From contig NZ_CP050191.1 in assembly GCF_011745145.1 (NCBI RefSeq), forward strand, positions 3,508,804-3,572,803: 64,000 nucleotides of DNA, given 5' to 3'. Position numbers and translations under genes: made by a program. Source of the DNA: Mycobacterium sp. DL440. GTDB taxonomy: Bacteria > Actinomycetota > Actinomycetes > Mycobacteriales > Mycobacteriaceae. Positions 18,080 to 29,258 of the stretch are shown here, in pieces (the first letter of the stretch is position 1; each line of letters opens with the position of its first letter). The notes under the pieces are model-generated. The model was not told the DNA's origin and did not search any database. It saw only the letters and a list, made by a program, of their open reading frames with translations.

Positions 18080-18669
18080 TTGGAATTCACAATCGACTGG
18101 CGGGTCAGCTCCTTGGCCACCTCGCACGGATCAGGGTAGGGCTTCCGGTCGAAACTCACGGACCACTCGATGAAATCGTCGTCGAACTGGATGCCGATCT
18201 CACACAAGTTGACGTCGCCGGCCTTGAGCGGGTTCTCCCCGACCGCGATGAAACCGCCGTGACCCTCGATGTTGATGTCCTCCACGCTGGTCCGCGACAG
18301 TTCCTCGGTCTTGCGTTCCCGCCCGATCGGGCTGCCCCGGAACCAGGTGAACGAGAAGTGCGGGCCCAGGATGCTGCCGCCCTGCAACCACTGGCAGCCC
18401 GAGGAATTGGTCGCGGTGTTGACCAGTCCCTGAACTTGGGTCAACTCCGTCACCGCCTGATCGCTCACGCCGCCGCAATGCGGAAAGTGCGGGCCGTGGT
18501 TACCCGTGCCACCGGCACTCGGCGCCTCGGTCTGCGGAACCTGCGGGGCCGCGGGTTCGTCGGTCGAGCACCCGGCGAACACCGGGACCATTGCCGCAGC
18601 CAATACCGCCAAGGCTCTGGCATTGCGGAGTAGTGGCTTGGTGGCCGTGCGGACCGTCACGCCATGCAC
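18076..18669 (-). CDS. lprB: DUF3558-type lipoprotein LprB
   Basis: 197 residues from ATG 18669; a GTG at 18660 would also keep the signal peptide. Lipobox FAGC with Cys near residue 34. The mature part has FPHCGGVSD, SSGCQWLQGG, VNLCEIGIQF and PDPCEVAKEL, the four-cysteine pattern also seen in its downstream paralog LprC. Surface lipoprotein of unknown role, probably acting with LprC. Divergent from the ABC exporter. Confidence 0.87.
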   Translation of the reverse strand: MHGVTVRTATKPLLRNARALAVLAAAMVPVFAGCSTDEPAAPQVPQTEAPSAGGTGNHGPHFPHCGGVSDQAVTELTQVQGLVNTATNSSGCQWLQGGSILGPHFSFTWFRGSPIGRERKTEELSRTSVEDINIEGHGGFIAVGENPLKAGDVNLCEIGIQFDDDFIEWSVSFDRKPYPDPCEVAKELTRQSIVNSK

Positions 18670-18744
18670 TGTAGCTGTAACACCTATGCCCTACACCGAC
18701 ATACCAACTGACCTGGACTTTCACCGACCCGGACACGGCGGCGG

Positions 18745-18775
18745 TTGCACACGACCGTCAACGGGCGGTGTGCAA
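18745..18775. promoter_or_regulatory. Inverted repeat upstream of the ABC exporter
   Basis: TTGCACAC and GTGTGCAA form a perfect 8-bp inverted repeat with a 15-nt spacer, ending 10 bp before the exporter ATG at 18786. The 23-bp centre-to-centre spacing, about two helical turns, suits a dimeric repressor. It could instead be an mRNA hairpin near the start codon. The cognate protein is unknown. Confidence 0.4.
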
Positions 18776-18785
18776 GAGTAGCCAG

Positions 18786-20531
18786 ATGCTCTGGGCGCTG
18801 CTGCGACAGTACGTGCGGCCGTACCGGCGGCTGCTTGCCATCGTCGCGGCACTGCAGGTGATCAGCACCCTGGCGTCGCTCTACCTGCCGACGGTCAACG
18901 CCGCCATCATCGACGACGGGGTGGCCAAGGGCGATACCCGGCGCATCGTCGAACTCGGCGCGGTGATGCTCGGTGTGACCGGTCTGCAGGTGGCATGCGC
19001 GATCGGAGCGGTGTTCTTCGGATCCCGCGCGGCCATGAGTTTCGGCCGCGATCTGCGCTCGTCGATCTTCCACCACGTCACCACATTCTCGGCCGAGGAG
19101 ACCGCCCGCTTCGGCGCCCCATCGCTGCTGACCCGCACCACCAACGACGTCGGCCAGGTTCAGCAGCTGCTCCAGATGACCGCCACCATCCTGATCACCG
19201 CCCCGATCATGTCGATCGGCGGAATCCTGATGGCGCTGCACCAGGACGCCGGACTGTCGTGGCTGCTGCTGGTCAGTGTTCCGGTGCTCGGACTGGCGAA
19301 CTACTGGATCATCACCCACCTGATGCCGATCTTCCGTCGCATGCAGCGGCTGATCGACGGCATCAACCGGGTGATGCGCGATCAACTGTCCGGCATCCGG
19401 GTGATCCGGGCCTTTGCGCGCGAACCGGTCGAGCAACGCCGCTTCGCCGACGCCAACCAGGCCCTGTCGGCCACCGCGCTGGAAGCCGGGCAGTGGCAGG
19501 CGCTGATGCTGCCGGCCACCACCCTGGTGATCAACATCTCCAGCGTTGCGCTGATCTGGTTCGGCGGGTTGCGCATCGACTCCGGCCACATGCAGGTGGG
19601 CTCGCTGATCGCGTTCCTGGCGTACTTCATGCAGATCCTGATGGCCGTGTTGATGGCGGCGGTCCTGGCGGTGATGTTCCCGCGCGCATCGGTCTGCGCC
19701 GAGCGCATCAGCGGTGTGCTGGGCACCCGGCCTCAGATCACCAGCCCCCCTGACCCACTCCGGCCGGTTTCCGTGGCTGGCGAGATCGTCTTCGACAACG
19801 CGTCATTCAGCTATCCCGGCGCCGATCGCCCGGTGCTGCAGCAGATCTCGCTGCGCGTCGGGCGCGGGACAACCACCGCCGTGGTCGGGTCCACCGGATC
19901 CGGCAAATCCACCCTGCTGGCCTTGATCTGCCGTTTCTACGATGTCACCGCGGGCGCGGTACGCGTCGACGGGGCGGACGTCCGTGAACTCGACCTCGAA
20001 CAGCTGTGGTCCTCGATCGGCCTGGTCCCCCAGCGGGGCTACCTGTTCTCCGGGACCATCGCCGAAAACCTGCGCTACGGGGCTGCGCCCGGGCAGGAAC
20101 TCACCGACGACCAGATGTGGGACGCACTGCGGATCGCGTCGGCCGACGACTTCGTGGCGGCCCACCCCGACGGGCTCGACCGCCCGGTGGCCCAGGGCGG
20201 CATCAACTTCTCCGGTGGGCAGCGCCAACGGCTCGCGATCGCGCGCGCCGTGATCCGCAGGCCCGCGATCTACCTGTTCGACGACGCGCTGTCGGCACTC
20301 GACGTACACACCGACGCCCGGGTGCGCTCCGCCTTGCGCGAGGTGTCGGCCGACGCCACCGTGGTGATCGTGTCGCAACGGATCTCGACCGTGATCGGGG
20401 CCGACCAGGTGGTCGTCGTCGAGGACGGCCGCATCGTCGGCATCGGCACCCACGAGTCATTGCTCGCCGACTGCCCCGCCTATGCCGAGTTCGCCGCATC
20501 ACAGGCGGTCACCGCCGGGGGCCCGCGGTGA
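18786..20531 (+). CDS. ABC exporter half-transporter (degenerate catalytic site)
   Basis: 581 residues, ATG 18786. An N-terminal six-helix exporter membrane domain (about 1-310) is fused to an ATPase domain with Walker A GSTGSGKS near 367, signature FSGGQRQR near 475 and Walker [13 protein letters not shown] near 495. The residue after the Walker B aspartate is Asp, not the catalytic Glu, which marks the degenerate ATP site typical of heterodimeric exporters. Its partner is the next gene, joined by a GTGA overlap. Position matches Rv1273c. Substrate unknown. Confidence 0.93.
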   Translation: MLWALLRQYVRPYRRLLAIVAALQVISTLASLYLPTVNAAIIDDGVAKGDTRRIVELGAVMLGVTGLQVACAIGAVFFGSRAAMSFGRDLRSSIFHHVTTFSAEETARFGAPSLLTRTTNDVGQVQQLLQMTATILITAPIMSIGGILMALHQDAGLSWLLLVSVPVLGLANYWIITHLMPIFRRMQRLIDGINRVMRDQLSGIRVIRAFAREPVEQRRFADANQALSATALEAGQWQALMLPATTLVINISSVALIWFGGLRIDSGHMQVGSLIAFLAYFMQILMAVLMAAVLAVMFPRASVCAERISGVLGTRPQITSPPDPLRPVSVAGEIVFDNASFSYPGADRPVLQQISLRVGRGTTTAVVGSTGSGKSTLLALICRFYDVTAGAVRVDGADVRELDLEQLWSSIGLVPQRGYLFSGTIAENLRYGAAPGQELTDDQMWDALRIASADDFVAAHPDGLDRPVAQGGINFSGGQRQRLAIARAVIRRPAIYLFDDALSALDVHTDARVRSALREVSADATVVIVSQRISTVIGADQVVVVEDGRIVGIGTHESLLADCPAYAEFAASQAVTAGGPR

Positions 20532-22420
20532 CCGGGGCCGTGCTGCGCCGCAGCGGCACACCCGCCGCGCCGGTCGAACGCACCCGGGACTTCCGCGGGT
20601 CGGCCATGCGCCTGCTCAAACGCCTGGTGCCGCAACGCGGCCTGGCCATCTCGGTGGTGTTGCTCGGGATCGGCGGTATCGCGATCGGCGTGACCGGCCC
20701 ACGAATTCTCGGTCACGCCACCGATCTGCTGTTCAACGGTGTGATCGGGCGCGAATTGCCCGCGGGGCTGACCAAGGAGCAGGCCGTCGCGGCGGCCCGG
20801 GCCCGCGGCGACACCACCTTCGCCGACCTACTGTCCGGGATGAACGTCGTTCCCGGCCACGGGGTGGACTTCGCGGCGGTGGCCCGCACCCTGGCCCTGG
20901 CGCTCGGCCTGTATGTGCTTGCCGCGGTACTGGTCTGGGCGCAGGCCCGGTTGCTCAACGTCGCGGTGCAACGCACCATGGTGGCGCTGCGCGCCGACGT
21001 CGAGGACAAACTGCACCGACTTCCGCTGTCCTACTTCGATTCCCGTCAGCGCGGCGAAGTGCTCAGCCGGGTCACCAACGACATCGACAACATCCAGGGC
21101 TCGGTGTCGATGACCATCAGCCAACTGTTGACCGCGATGTTGACGGTGTTCGCGGTGCTGGTGATGATGCTGACCATCTCGCCGCTGCTGGCGCTGCTGA
21201 CCGTCGTCACCGTGCCGGTGTCACTGTGGGTGATCCGCTGGATCACCCGTCGCTCTCAACCGTTGTTCGTGGCACAGTGGCGCAATACCGGTCGGCTGTC
21301 GGCCCACATCGAAGAGACCTACAGCGGTTTCACCATCGTCAAGACCTTCGGTCACCGGGAGGCCGCCCAGCAGCGCTTCGACGAACTGAACGACGAGGTC
21401 TACCGATCCAGCATCGGGGCGCAGTTCTTCTCGGGACTGGTCGGCCCGGCGACGACGTTCATCGGCAACCTCAGTTATGTGGCCGTTGCGGTGGTGGGCG
21501 GTCTGCAGGTGGCAAGCGGACAGATCACCCTCGGCAGCATCCAGGCGTTCATCCAGTACGTGCGGCAGTTCAACCAGCCGCTGGGCCAATTGGCCGGGAT
21601 GTACAACACCCTGCAGTCCGGGGTCGCCAGTGCCGAACGGGTCTTCGAGCTGCTCGACACCGAAGAACAGTCCCCTGAGCCGGCCGCGGCACTGGAAATC
21701 CGCAGCGGCCGGGTTGAATTCGACCGGGTGAACTTCAGCTATCTCCCCGGCACGCCGGTGATCGAGGACCTCTCCCTGCTTGCCGAGCCCGGCAGCACCG
21801 TGGCGATCGTCGGACCGACCGGGGCGGGCAAGACCACGTGCGTGAACCTGCTGATGCGGTTCTACGACGTCGATTCCGGCCGGATCCTCATCGACGGTGT
21901 GGACATCTCGACGGTCAGCCGGCAGTCGCTTCGGTCCTCGGTCGGCATGGTGTTGCAGGACACTTGGCTGTTCGGCGGCACCATCTACGACAACATCGCC
22001 TACGGCCGGCCGGATGCCTCCGAGGACGAGGTGATCGAGGCGGCCAGGGCGGCGTACGTGGACCGGTTCGTGCACACCCTGCCCGACGGGTACGCCACCC
22101 GTGTCGACGACGACGGCGGCGCCATCAGCTCCGGCGAGAAGCAGTTGATCACGATCGCCCGCGCGGTGCTGGCCCGGCCAAAGGTGCTGGTGCTCGACGA
22201 GGCCACCAGCGCGGTGGACACCCGCACCGAACTGCTGATCCAGCAGGCAATGGCCGAATTGCGCCGCGACCGGACGAGTTTCATCATCGCCCACCGACTT
22301 TCGACGATCCGGGACGCCGACCTGATCCTGGTGATGGACGCCGGCCGGATCATCGAACGCGGTACCCACGAAGAACTCATGTCACGCCATGGGCGGTACT
22401 GGGAGATGACCCAGGTTTAG
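20528..22420 (+). CDS. ABC exporter half-transporter (canonical catalytic site)
   Basis: 630 residues from the GTG at 20528. The membrane domain carries an unusually long extracytoplasmic insertion between helices 1 and 2 (about residues 70-120). The ATPase domain has Walker [10 protein letters not shown] near 427, signature SSGEKQ near 532 in place of LSGGQ, and Walker [13 protein letters not shown] with the catalytic Glu. It complements the upstream half-transporter: one consensus and one degenerate ATP site, as in TM287/288-type heterodimers. Size and place match Rv1272c. Confidence 0.93.
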   Translation: MTGAVLRRSGTPAAPVERTRDFRGSAMRLLKRLVPQRGLAISVVLLGIGGIAIGVTGPRILGHATDLLFNGVIGRELPAGLTKEQAVAAARARGDTTFADLLSGMNVVPGHGVDFAAVARTLALALGLYVLAAVLVWAQARLLNVAVQRTMVALRADVEDKLHRLPLSYFDSRQRGEVLSRVTNDIDNIQGSVSMTISQLLTAMLTVFAVLVMMLTISPLLALLTVVTVPVSLWVIRWITRRSQPLFVAQWRNTGRLSAHIEETYSGFTIVKTFGHREAAQQRFDELNDEVYRSSIGAQFFSGLVGPATTFIGNLSYVAVAVVGGLQVASGQITLGSIQAFIQYVRQFNQPLGQLAGMYNTLQSGVASAERVFELLDTEEQSPEPAAALEIRSGRVEFDRVNFSYLPGTPVIEDLSLLAEPGSTVAIVGPTGAGKTTCVNLLMRFYDVDSGRILIDGVDISTVSRQSLRSSVGMVLQDTWLFGGTIYDNIAYGRPDASEDEVIEAARAAYVDRFVHTLPDGYATRVDDDGGAISSGEKQLITIARAVLARPKVLVLDEATSAVDTRTELLIQQAMAELRRDRTSFIIAHRLSTIRDADLILVMDAGRIIERGTHEELMSRHGRYWEMTQV

Positions 22421-22434
22421 TTCGTCGGCGTGCG

Positions 22435-22974
22435 TTAGGCGCCGGGGCCTTCGGCACGCAGATCGTCGACCGCTTTCATAGCGTCACGCAGCTTGTCCAG
22501 CCACTCCTCGGTGTGCTCACCGACCAGGCGTACCGACCACGCCAGCGCGTCTGAACGGGACCGTGCCACACCGGCGTCGACCAGGGTGTCGAGCACCTGA
22601 CGTTCGGGCTGCTTGAGCCGGGTCATCACCGGTACCGCGATGTGCGTGAACAGGATTCGCTCTGGCTCTGCGTCGCCGGTACTGATCTCGACGCCCCACG
22701 AGACCTTTCGGTCGAACCTGTTCTGCGCCTCGTCCGCGATTCGCATGCGTTCGCCGCGCGTCTCCTCCCGGAACCGCGATGCGCGCCCGGAGGCACGGGC
22801 TTTGGTCTCGACTTCTGGATTGTCTGCGGCATCGGGGAGCCGGCCGATGACGGTGATCTCCTCACGGTCGACGACCACGGTGGGATCGCCCGTGAACCAG
22901 GTGTCGGGCAGTCGGCCCGCGAACCACTCGGCGGCCTCATCCGCGGACCGGCGATGGTGCTGATGTTTGTTCAT
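22435..22974 (-). CDS. Possible ribbon-helix-helix DNA-binding protein (actinobacterial conserved hypothetical)
   Basis: 179 residues, function not established. The C-terminal part (RQVLDTLVDAGVARSRSDAL, then WSVRLVGEH) resembles the helix-helix part of CopG/Arc-type RHH proteins, where such segments follow a DNA-contacting strand. The N-terminal part (AAEWFAGRLPDTWFTGDPTV) is unlike known domains. Three tandem TGATTACA-like repeats sit on its start codon and upstream (22974-22997), which fits autoregulation. No toxin partner is adjacent. Convergent with the ABC exporter operon. Confidence 0.7.
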   Translation of the reverse strand: MNKHQHHRRSADEAAEWFAGRLPDTWFTGDPTVVVDREEITVIGRLPDAADNPEVETKARASGRASRFREETRGERMRIADEAQNRFDRKVSWGVEISTGDAEPERILFTHIAVPVMTRLKQPERQVLDTLVDAGVARSRSDALAWSVRLVGEHTEEWLDKLRDAMKAVDDLRAEGPGA

Positions 22975-22997
22975 GATTACATGATTACACTGTTACA
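22974..22997. promoter_or_regulatory. Tandem TGATTACA repeats at the start of the RHH-like gene
   Basis: TGATTACA at 22974-22981 and 22982-22989, directly tandem, then a shortened copy TGTTACA at 22991-22997. The first copy overlaps the start codon of the leftward gene. AT-rich short repeats like this in 66% or so GC DNA stand out and look like a multi-copy operator. Confidence 0.5.
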
Positions 22998-23051
22998 TCG
23001 CAGATGGGACGGCGTTCACCACCGGCGAACGCAGATTTTCTGCTTTCCGGG

Positions 23052-23255
23052 CTAGTTGCGCTTGAGCAGCAGTGCGGCGCCGCCGGCCAGCACCAGGGCG
23101 ACCAGCAGGAGCCCGGCCCAGCCCGGGCCGGCGATCCACCAGACGGCACCCAGCAGAATGATCGCCGGCGACACCGCGAACAGCACCATGCCGGGGTGCT
23201 GCTTCAAGACCGCGAGCGCACCCTGGGCGCGGAGCGGGTCGATTTCCTTTGCCAT
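23052..23255 (-). CDS. Small two-helix membrane protein, function unknown
   Basis: 67 residues with a charged N-terminus (MAKEIDPLRAQG) and two closely spaced hydrophobic helices (about 24-42 and 46-62) ending in LLLKRN. No family recognised. Its own promoter would lie in the 135-bp gap shared with the divergent AIM24-type gene. Confidence 0.65.
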   Translation of the reverse strand: MAKEIDPLRAQGALAVLKQHPGMVLFAVSPAIILLGAVWWIAGPGWAGLLLVALVLAGGAALLLKRN

Positions 23256-23389
23256 GTCACCAGAATGCCAGGGCTACGTCGCGTTCGTAGCACTGTGGCG
23301 GCGCCGAGGCGAAAATTCCGCCACCTGGTTACACACACGACCCTCTGTAGCCTGGTGGCGAATTCTCCTCCACCCCGACGATTCGAGGG

Positions 23390-24265
23390 ATGACTGTGAA
23401 CGGAACCCCGCAACCCGGTTGGCTGCCCGATCCCGAAGGCCGCTACGAATACCGGTGGTGGGACGGACAATCCTGGACCGATCAGGTATCCCATCAGGGC
23501 CAGGCCGGCCGGGCGCCGATGGGCGCAGCGCCGCGGCAGCCGCAGCCCCAGCAGGCACAGGTGCAGCAGGCGCAGGCTCAACCCCAGGGCGACGGGTTCT
23601 CCGGTATCAGCGGGGATCTCGTCGACGGGCGGTTCAGTGAGAAAGAGGCGACCCCGATCGCCAACCAGAACCAGAAGATGCTGCGAGTGCGCCTCGGCGA
23701 ACCGTTCATGGCCCGACAGGGCTCGATGGTCGCCTACCAGGGCAACGTCGACTTTGCCTTCGAAGGCGGCGGCGCATCGAAGTTCATCAAGAAGGCCCTC
23801 ACCGGCGAAGGACTGCCGCTGATGCGCTGCCAGGGCTCCGGCGATGTCTTCCTGGCCGACCAGGGTTTCGATGTCCACCTGCTGCAGCTGTCCAACTCGG
23901 GTCTGTCGATCAGCGGCAAGAATGTCCTGGCCTTCTCTTCGAGCCTGGACTGGAACATCGAACGGGTCCGTGGCGGCAGCATCGCCACCGGCGGCCTGTT
24001 CAACACCACCCTGCGCGGCACGGGGTGGGTGGCGCTGACCACCGACGGCCCGCCCGTGGTGCTCGACGCTGCCGAGGCCCCGACCTTCGCCGACACCAAT
24101 GCGGTGGTGGCCTGGTCGGCACACCTGCAGACTCAGCTCAAGACAAGCTTCAAGGCGGGTGCGCTGATCGGCCGGGGCTCCGGTGAGGCCGTGCAGGTCT
24201 CGTTCCACGGCAACGGTTTTGTGATCGTGCAGCCCTCGGAGGGCGTCACCGTTCCGATGCAGTGA
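23390..24265 (+). CDS. DUF2510-AIM24 family protein
   Basis: 291 residues. The N-terminal DUF2510 module (PGWLPDPEGRYEYRWWDGQ, residues 9-27, with paired Trp) is common at the start of actinobacterial envelope-associated proteins. A Pro/Gln/Ala-rich linker spans about residues 40-65. The rest is an AIM24 domain (TRAP-like beta structure), starting near NQKMLRVRLGEPFMARQGSM. The molecular role of bacterial AIM24 proteins is unknown. The 3' end overlaps the convergent MFS gene by 20 bp. Confidence 0.87.
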   Translation: MTVNGTPQPGWLPDPEGRYEYRWWDGQSWTDQVSHQGQAGRAPMGAAPRQPQPQQAQVQQAQAQPQGDGFSGISGDLVDGRFSEKEATPIANQNQKMLRVRLGEPFMARQGSMVAYQGNVDFAFEGGGASKFIKKALTGEGLPLMRCQGSGDVFLADQGFDVHLLQLSNSGLSISGKNVLAFSSSLDWNIERVRGGSIATGGLFNTTLRGTGWVALTTDGPPVVLDAAEAPTFADTNAVVAWSAHLQTQLKTSFKAGALIGRGSGEAVQVSFHGNGFVIVQPSEGVTVPMQ

Positions 24266-25505
24266 GCGACGTGGGCGCCAGCTTCCCGCCGTCCCTCGTC
24301 AACGCGTAGAGCGCCGCCGCGGACACCAGCCCGATCGCTGTGAGGCCCAGCCACACCAGCTCGGCGAGGCCCGCGGCGCGCGCGGCGCCGATCAGCGAAC
24401 CGGTGGCCAGGTTGCCCAGCAGGATCCCGACGCCGACAACGGTGTTGTAGAACCCGTAGTGGGTGGCGACCAGCCGATCGCCCGACAGCGCCACGACGGT
24501 GTCCATCTCGAACGGGAACACCGCAGCCGAGCCCAGCGCCAGCAGCGCCGACGAAGCGAGCAGTGCCGACACCGCGGCGGCGGTGCCGAACCGGCCGCCG
24601 TCAGGCACCACTGCCAGCGGGACGAAGGCCGCCGCCAGTACCAGCAGACCGACCACCAGGCTGCGCCGCGGCCCCCAGCGGTCGGCGAACCACCTGGTGA
24701 TGCGCAGTTGGCCACCCACTGCGATCAGACCCGACACCACGAATATCGCTGCTACCAACGCAGTTTCGTTCCCGGGCCGCAGCTCCGCCGCCTGGAGCGG
24801 CAACGCCAGGTACACCTGGAAGGACAGTACGTAGGAACCGATCATCGCCACCGCGAACAATACGAACCCACGGTTGGCGATGACGCTGCGCCAGTCCTCG
24901 AGCACCGAACTCCGCTGCTCGACCGGTTCGGCACGGTGCCGCGGTAGGGCCAGCAGCTGAGCCACGGTGAGCACCGCGAACACTCCGGCCGCGACGGCGG
25001 CGGTCACCCGGAAATCGAAGGCCAGCAGCGCCAGTCCGGCCAGCGGACCCAACAGGATTCCGGCCTGGTAGAACACGTTGAAGGTGGCGAAGGCCTCGAC
25101 CCGCCGATCACCGGCGTCGGCGGCCAGATACGCCCGCACCGCGGGGTTGAACAGGGCTCCGGCGAAACCTGTTGCCGCCGAGGCGATGAGCATCGCCGGC
25201 AACGAGTCCGCCACCACGAGCAGCCCGAACCCCGCGGTGCGCAACAGACACCCGGCGACGATCAGCGGTTTGTACCCCAGCCGGTCGGCCAGAGTGCCGC
25301 CGACGATGAACATGCCCTGCTGCGAGAAGTTCCGCACGCCCAGCACCAGACCCACCGCCCACGCGGCCAGGCCCAACGGCCCGGCCAGATAGCCGGCCAG
25401 ATATGGCATCAGCATGTAGAACCCCAGGTTGATGCCGAACTGATTGACCATCAACAGCCGACTCGGCAGGTCGAAACTGCGGAACTGTGCGATGAGCCCG
25501 CTCAT
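24246..25505 (-). CDS. MFS transporter (Rv0849-like), last gene of the copper operon
   Basis: 419 residues with twelve membrane helices and the MFS loop motif [12 protein letters not shown] between helices 2 and 3. The ATG overlaps the cysK2 stop (ATGA). The same pair occurs in M. tuberculosis as Rv0848-Rv0849 within the copper-responsive lpqS locus (recalled). Likely an efflux carrier for a sulfur compound or copper-related metabolite; the substrate is not readable from sequence. Confidence 0.9.
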   Translation of the reverse strand: MSGLIAQFRSFDLPSRLLMVNQFGINLGFYMLMPYLAGYLAGPLGLAAWAVGLVLGVRNFSQQGMFIVGGTLADRLGYKPLIVAGCLLRTAGFGLLVVADSLPAMLIASAATGFAGALFNPAVRAYLAADAGDRRVEAFATFNVFYQAGILLGPLAGLALLAFDFRVTAAVAAGVFAVLTVAQLLALPRHRAEPVEQRSSVLEDWRSVIANRGFVLFAVAMIGSYVLSFQVYLALPLQAAELRPGNETALVAAIFVVSGLIAVGGQLRITRWFADRWGPRRSLVVGLLVLAAAFVPLAVVPDGGRFGTAAAVSALLASSALLALGSAAVFPFEMDTVVALSGDRLVATHYGFYNTVVGVGILLGNLATGSLIGAARAAGLAELVWLGLTAIGLVSAAALYALTRDGGKLAPTSLTASER

Positions 25506-26590
25506 CCGGCGACCGCCGTCGGGTCGGCGACCGTCTCGCAGCGGGTCCAGGACTGCACCACACGATCGCCGGGGTCCTCGATCGTCTCGGGTTCGTCGGC
25601 CGGCTGATGATCGAGCAGACCGAGCTCACGGCAGTAGTCGTCGTTGTACACCGTGTCGAAGTACCGCTGCGGCCCGTCGGGAAACACCGCGGCAATCGTG
25701 GTGCCCGACGGATGGTTTCGGGCCGCCCAGCCTGCCACCAGGCCGACCGCCCCGACGCTCCATCCCCCACTGGCGTAGTACGTCGACGCCAGCGTCCGGG
25801 CGGCCCACACCGCATCAGCCGGCGCGACCCAGTGGACCTCGTCGAACGCGCCGTAGTCCACATTGCGCGGATAGATGCTCGAGCCGAGGCCCCGCATGAC
25901 GCGGGTCGCGGCAGGCTGACCGAAGATGGTCGACCCGATCGTGTCCACCCCGATCAGGCGCAGGTCCGGGTTGAGTTCCCGCAACACCCGCGCCACACCG
26001 GCCGAATGCCCGCCCGTACCGACCGAGCAGACCAGCACGTCGACCCGGCCGATCTGGGCGTTCAGCTCCAACGCGAGCGGCCGGTAGGCCTCAACGTTGT
26101 CCGGGTTGTTGTATTGGTCCGGGTACCAGGAAGTGTCGTCGGCCGCGAGCAGTTCGGCCACCCGGTCCCGTCGGGCCTGCTGCCAGCCCCCGGTGGGATG
26201 CGGCTCGGTCACCGTCGAAACCTCGGCACCGTAGGCGGTCAGCATGCGCTCGATGATGGGCTCGAGACCCGGATCGGTCACCAGGGTCACCGGATGGTGA
26301 TAGATCGTTCCCGCGAAGGCAAGGCCCAGCCCCAATGTGCCACTGGTTGATTCGATGATGCGGCCACCGGGTTTCAGGTCACCTCGAGCGCGGGCCTGCT
26401 CCACCATATGCATGGCGGGCCGGTCCTTCATGCCGCCTGGGTTGAAACCTTCGAGTTTGGCCCAGAATCCGCGCCCGGCATCGGCGAACGGAGTGGACAC
26501 CCACAGGGTGGGAGTGTGGCCGACCATGGTGTTGGGCCCACGGTTTCGGCGCAGAATGTGGAAAGAACGGGTGGACAGGGCATGGTTCAT
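25502..26590 (-). CDS. cysK2: S-sulfocysteine synthase-type PLP enzyme CysK2
   Basis: 362 residues, PLP-dependent cysteine synthase fold. The Schiff-base lysine is in [11 protein letters not shown] (K55), the substrate-binding loop is [12 protein letters not shown], and the phosphate-binding loop is VGTGGHSAG. It resembles M. tuberculosis CysK2 (Rv0848), which is known to make S-sulfocysteine from O-phosphoserine and thiosulfate. The upstream lpqS-like gene and downstream MFS gene preserve the Rv0847-Rv0849 order, strengthening the assignment. The 71-bp gap to the lpqS-like gene is the largest in the operon, so an internal promoter is possible. Confidence 0.87.
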   Translation of the reverse strand: MNHALSTRSFHILRRNRGPNTMVGHTPTLWVSTPFADAGRGFWAKLEGFNPGGMKDRPAMHMVEQARARGDLKPGGRIIESTSGTLGLGLAFAGTIYHHPVTLVTDPGLEPIIERMLTAYGAEVSTVTEPHPTGGWQQARRDRVAELLAADDTSWYPDQYNNPDNVEAYRPLALELNAQIGRVDVLVCSVGTGGHSAGVARVLRELNPDLRLIGVDTIGSTIFGQPAATRVMRGLGSSIYPRNVDYGAFDEVHWVAPADAVWAARTLASTYYASGGWSVGAVGLVAGWAARNHPSGTTIAAVFPDGPQRYFDTVYNDDYCRELGLLDHQPADEPETIEDPGDRVVQSWTRCETVADPTAVAG

Positions 26591-26661
26591 GGATTCGTCG
26601 ATTCTGTATCGGACCGCGCAGAGCGCGGCGACTGACCTGGACAGCGTCGAGACGCTGTCTG

Positions 26662-27045
26662 TCAGCGGCGCGCGATACAGATCCGGAGCAGAAGTGCTTG
26701 CCCGGCGAGTGGGATCCGATGACGGTCAGGTGGTCCCCGCTGCGCCCGAACGGCGGTACACCCGCACAGCACCGCGCAGCCGACGATGAGAACGACCACC
26801 GAGAGGGCTGCCACCGCGAGGGAGTTCCTCGGTAGTACAGCGGCGGTGAATCCGTCCGGCAGGTGCGAAGCGGCATCGTCTCCGATATGAGGATGATCGA
26901 GCATCAGCCCACTGCTGTCGACACCGATTGCCGCAGCGACCGGGTGCGGCGGATGCGCCGGGTGATCGTGATCGGTGATCTGGACCAGCCCGGCAAACGC
27001 GGCCGCCCACAGGACGATCGCCATCAGGGCTGCGAGCCACTTCAT
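26662..27045 (-). CDS. lpqS: LpqS-like copper-associated exported protein
   Basis: 127 residues. A short N-terminal hydrophobic segment (about 5-22) is followed by a His-rich stretch [13 protein letters not shown], later LDHPHIGDD, a second hydrophobic segment (about 75-97) containing Cys residues, and a basic end [13 protein letters not shown]. The His cluster and the C-terminal R-x-C-x-ARR motif are the LpqS/DUF2946-like pattern. No classical lipobox follows the first hydrophobic segment, unlike the annotated M. tuberculosis lipoprotein, so membrane anchoring may differ. Start overlaps the copA stop (ATGA). Probable periplasmic copper handling. Confidence 0.7.
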   Translation of the reverse strand: MKWLAALMAIVLWAAAFAGLVQITDHDHPAHPPHPVAAAIGVDSSGLMLDHPHIGDDAASHLPDGFTAAVLPRNSLAVAALSVVVLIVGCAVLCGCTAVRAQRGPPDRHRIPLAGQALLLRICIARR

Positions 27046-29258
27046 CGGAAACGTCTCAGCCGCAGGCTGTTGCTGACCACGAACACCGAGGAGAACGCCA
27101 TCGCCGCACCGGCCAGCATGGGGTTGAGGAGACCGGCCGCCGCCAGCGGCAACGCGGCGACGTTGTAGGCGAACGCCCAGAACAGATTCCCCTTGATGGT
27201 GGCCAACGTGCGCCGGGACAGCCGGATGGCATCGGCGGCGGCCCGCAGGTCACCACGCACCAGGGTCAGGTCACTGGCCTCGATCGCCACATCGGTGCCG
27301 GTGCCCATGGCCAGGCCGAGGTCTGCCTGGGCCAGCGCTGCGGCGTCGTTTACGCCGTCGCCGACCATGGCCACCACCCGGCCCTCGTCCTGCAACCGTT
27401 TGATGACATCGACCTTGTCCTGCGGCAGCACGTCGGCGTACACCTCTTGCACGCCAACCTGTTCGGCGATCGCGTGCGCTGCCGCCTCGTTGTCGCCTGT
27501 CAGCATGATCGGCTCCAGACCGAGGGCGCGTAGTTGCCCGATCGCCTCTTTCGAGGTGGGCTTCACCGCGTCGGCCACCACCAGCACGGCGCGCGCCTGG
27601 CCGTCCCACCCCACGGCAATGGCCGTGCGACCCTGGCTCTGCGCCTCGCGCATCGCAGTGTCCAGGTTCGGCGGCAACCGCTGTCCCCAGTCGGCGAGCA
27701 GTTGACGTCGCCCGACCACGAGGGCGTGGCCGTCGACGACACCCTGTACCCCGAGGCCCGCCACGTTGGCGAAACCCTCCACCGCCGGTAGCTCCCCGAG
27801 CTTGTCCCGGGCGCCGTTGGCGATGGCCCGGGCGATCGGATGCTCGGAACCGTCCTCGACCGCCCCGGCCAACCGCAGCACCTCGGTGGGATCCTCACCG
27901 GGCGCGGCGAGCACGTCGAGCAGCGTCATCACTCCGGTGGTCACCGTCCCGGTCTTGTCCAGCACCACGGTGTCCACACGGCGGGTGGACTCGAGCACCT
28001 CGGGCCCCTTGATCAGGATGCCTAGCTGGGCACCGCGGCCGGTGCCGACCAGCAGCGCGGTCGGGGTAGCCAGGCCCAGTGCGCACGGGCAGGCGATGAT
28101 CAGCACCGCCACCGCGGCGGTGAAGGCCGCAGCCACCGATCCGCCGGTCCCCAACCAGAAACCGAGTGTTCCCACCGCCAGCGCGATGACGATCGGCACG
28201 AAGACCGCGGACACCTTGTCCGCCAGGCGTTGTGCCTGTGCCTTGCCGGATTGCGCGTCCTCGACCAGCTGGGCCATCTGGGCCAGCTGGGTGTCGGATC
28301 CGATTCGCTTGGCCCGCACCACGAGCCGGCCGCCCACATTGACCGTGGCACCGACCACCTGATCGCCGGGACCGACTTCGACCGGGACCGATTCACCGGT
28401 GAGCATCGAGGCGTCCACCGCCGACGAACCCTCGACCACCTCACCATCGGTGGCGATCTTCTCGCCGGGCCGGATCACGAACTCGTCACCCACGGCCAGT
28501 GACTCGATGGGAATGCGTTGTTCCACACCATCTCTGAGGACCGCGACGTCCTTCGCGCCGAGCTCGAGCAATACGCGCAACGCGGCCCCGGCGCGCCGCT
28601 TGGAGCGTGCCTCGAAGTACCGTCCGGCCAGGATGAAGGTGGTGACGCCCGCGGCGACCTCCAGGTAGATGTTGCCGGTGCCGTCGGTCTGCGAGATGGA
28701 CAGCGAGAAAGGATGCGTCATGCCCGGCACCCCGGCGGTACCCCAGAACAGGGCATACAGCGACCAGCCGAACGCCGCGATGGTGCCCATCGAGATGAGC
28801 GTGTCCATGGTGGCGGTGCCGTGTCGCAGATTTGTCCAGGTGGCCCGGTGGAACGGCAATGCGCCCCACACCACGACGGGTGCGGCCAGGGTCAGCGAGA
28901 GCCACTGCCAGTTGGTGAACTGCAGCGCGGGGATCATCGCCATGGCCACGACCGGGATGGTCAGTACGGCTGAGACGATCAGCCGGTTGCGCAACGCGGC
29001 GGTTGGATCGTCCTCGGCATGGCTCTCGCCCGACTCGGTGGCGGGCAGTTGTGCTGTGTAGCCCGCGGTTTCGACGGCCTCGATCAGCTGCTCGGGCGTG
29101 ACTTCGCCCGCGACGTCGACGGTGGCCTTTTCGGTGGCGAAGTTCACCGTGGCGCTGACGCCGTCCAGGTGGTTGAGCTTGCGCTCGATGCGTCCAGCGC
29201 ATGAGGCGCACGTCATTCCGCCGATCTCCAGTACGACGTGTCCGGTGGCGGCACTCAC
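27042..29258 (-). CDS. copA: Copper-exporting P1B-type ATPase CopA-like
   Basis: 738 residues. One N-terminal heavy-metal-associated domain with GMTCASC (Cys17, Cys20), eight membrane helices, the metal-channel motif CPC ([13 protein letters not shown], near residue 389), phosphorylation motif DKTGTVTTG near 431, the SEHPIA motif near 471 and hinge motif [12 protein letters not shown] near 629. CPC with HMA and SEHP marks the Cu(I) subgroup. GTG start, coupled to the preceding exported-protein gene. With CopZ it should move cytosolic copper out. Confidence 0.95.
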   Translation of the reverse strand: MSAATGHVVLEIGGMTCASCAGRIERKLNHLDGVSATVNFATEKATVDVAGEVTPEQLIEAVETAGYTAQLPATESGESHAEDDPTAALRNRLIVSAVLTIPVVAMAMIPALQFTNWQWLSLTLAAPVVVWGALPFHRATWTNLRHGTATMDTLISMGTIAAFGWSLYALFWGTAGVPGMTHPFSLSISQTDGTGNIYLEVAAGVTTFILAGRYFEARSKRRAGAALRVLLELGAKDVAVLRDGVEQRIPIESLAVGDEFVIRPGEKIATDGEVVEGSSAVDASMLTGESVPVEVGPGDQVVGATVNVGGRLVVRAKRIGSDTQLAQMAQLVEDAQSGKAQAQRLADKVSAVFVPIVIALAVGTLGFWLGTGGSVAAAFTAAVAVLIIACPCALGLATPTALLVGTGRGAQLGILIKGPEVLESTRRVDTVVLDKTGTVTTGVMTLLDVLAAPGEDPTEVLRLAGAVEDGSEHPIARAIANGARDKLGELPAVEGFANVAGLGVQGVVDGHALVVGRRQLLADWGQRLPPNLDTAMREAQSQGRTAIAVGWDGQARAVLVVADAVKPTSKEAIGQLRALGLEPIMLTGDNEAAAHAIAEQVGVQEVYADVLPQDKVDVIKRLQDEGRVVAMVGDGVNDAAALAQADLGLAMGTGTDVAIEASDLTLVRGDLRAAADAIRLSRRTLATIKGNLFWAFAYNVAALPLAAAGLLNPMLAGAAMAFSSVFVVSNSLRLRRFR

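Noticed and set aside
22435..23255. Toxin-antitoxin pair (RHH-like protein with the small membrane protein)
   Set aside because: The two genes are 78 bp apart with no overlap or co-translation, and the RHH-like protein at 179 residues is too large for a typical antitoxin. Kept only as a possible autoregulator.
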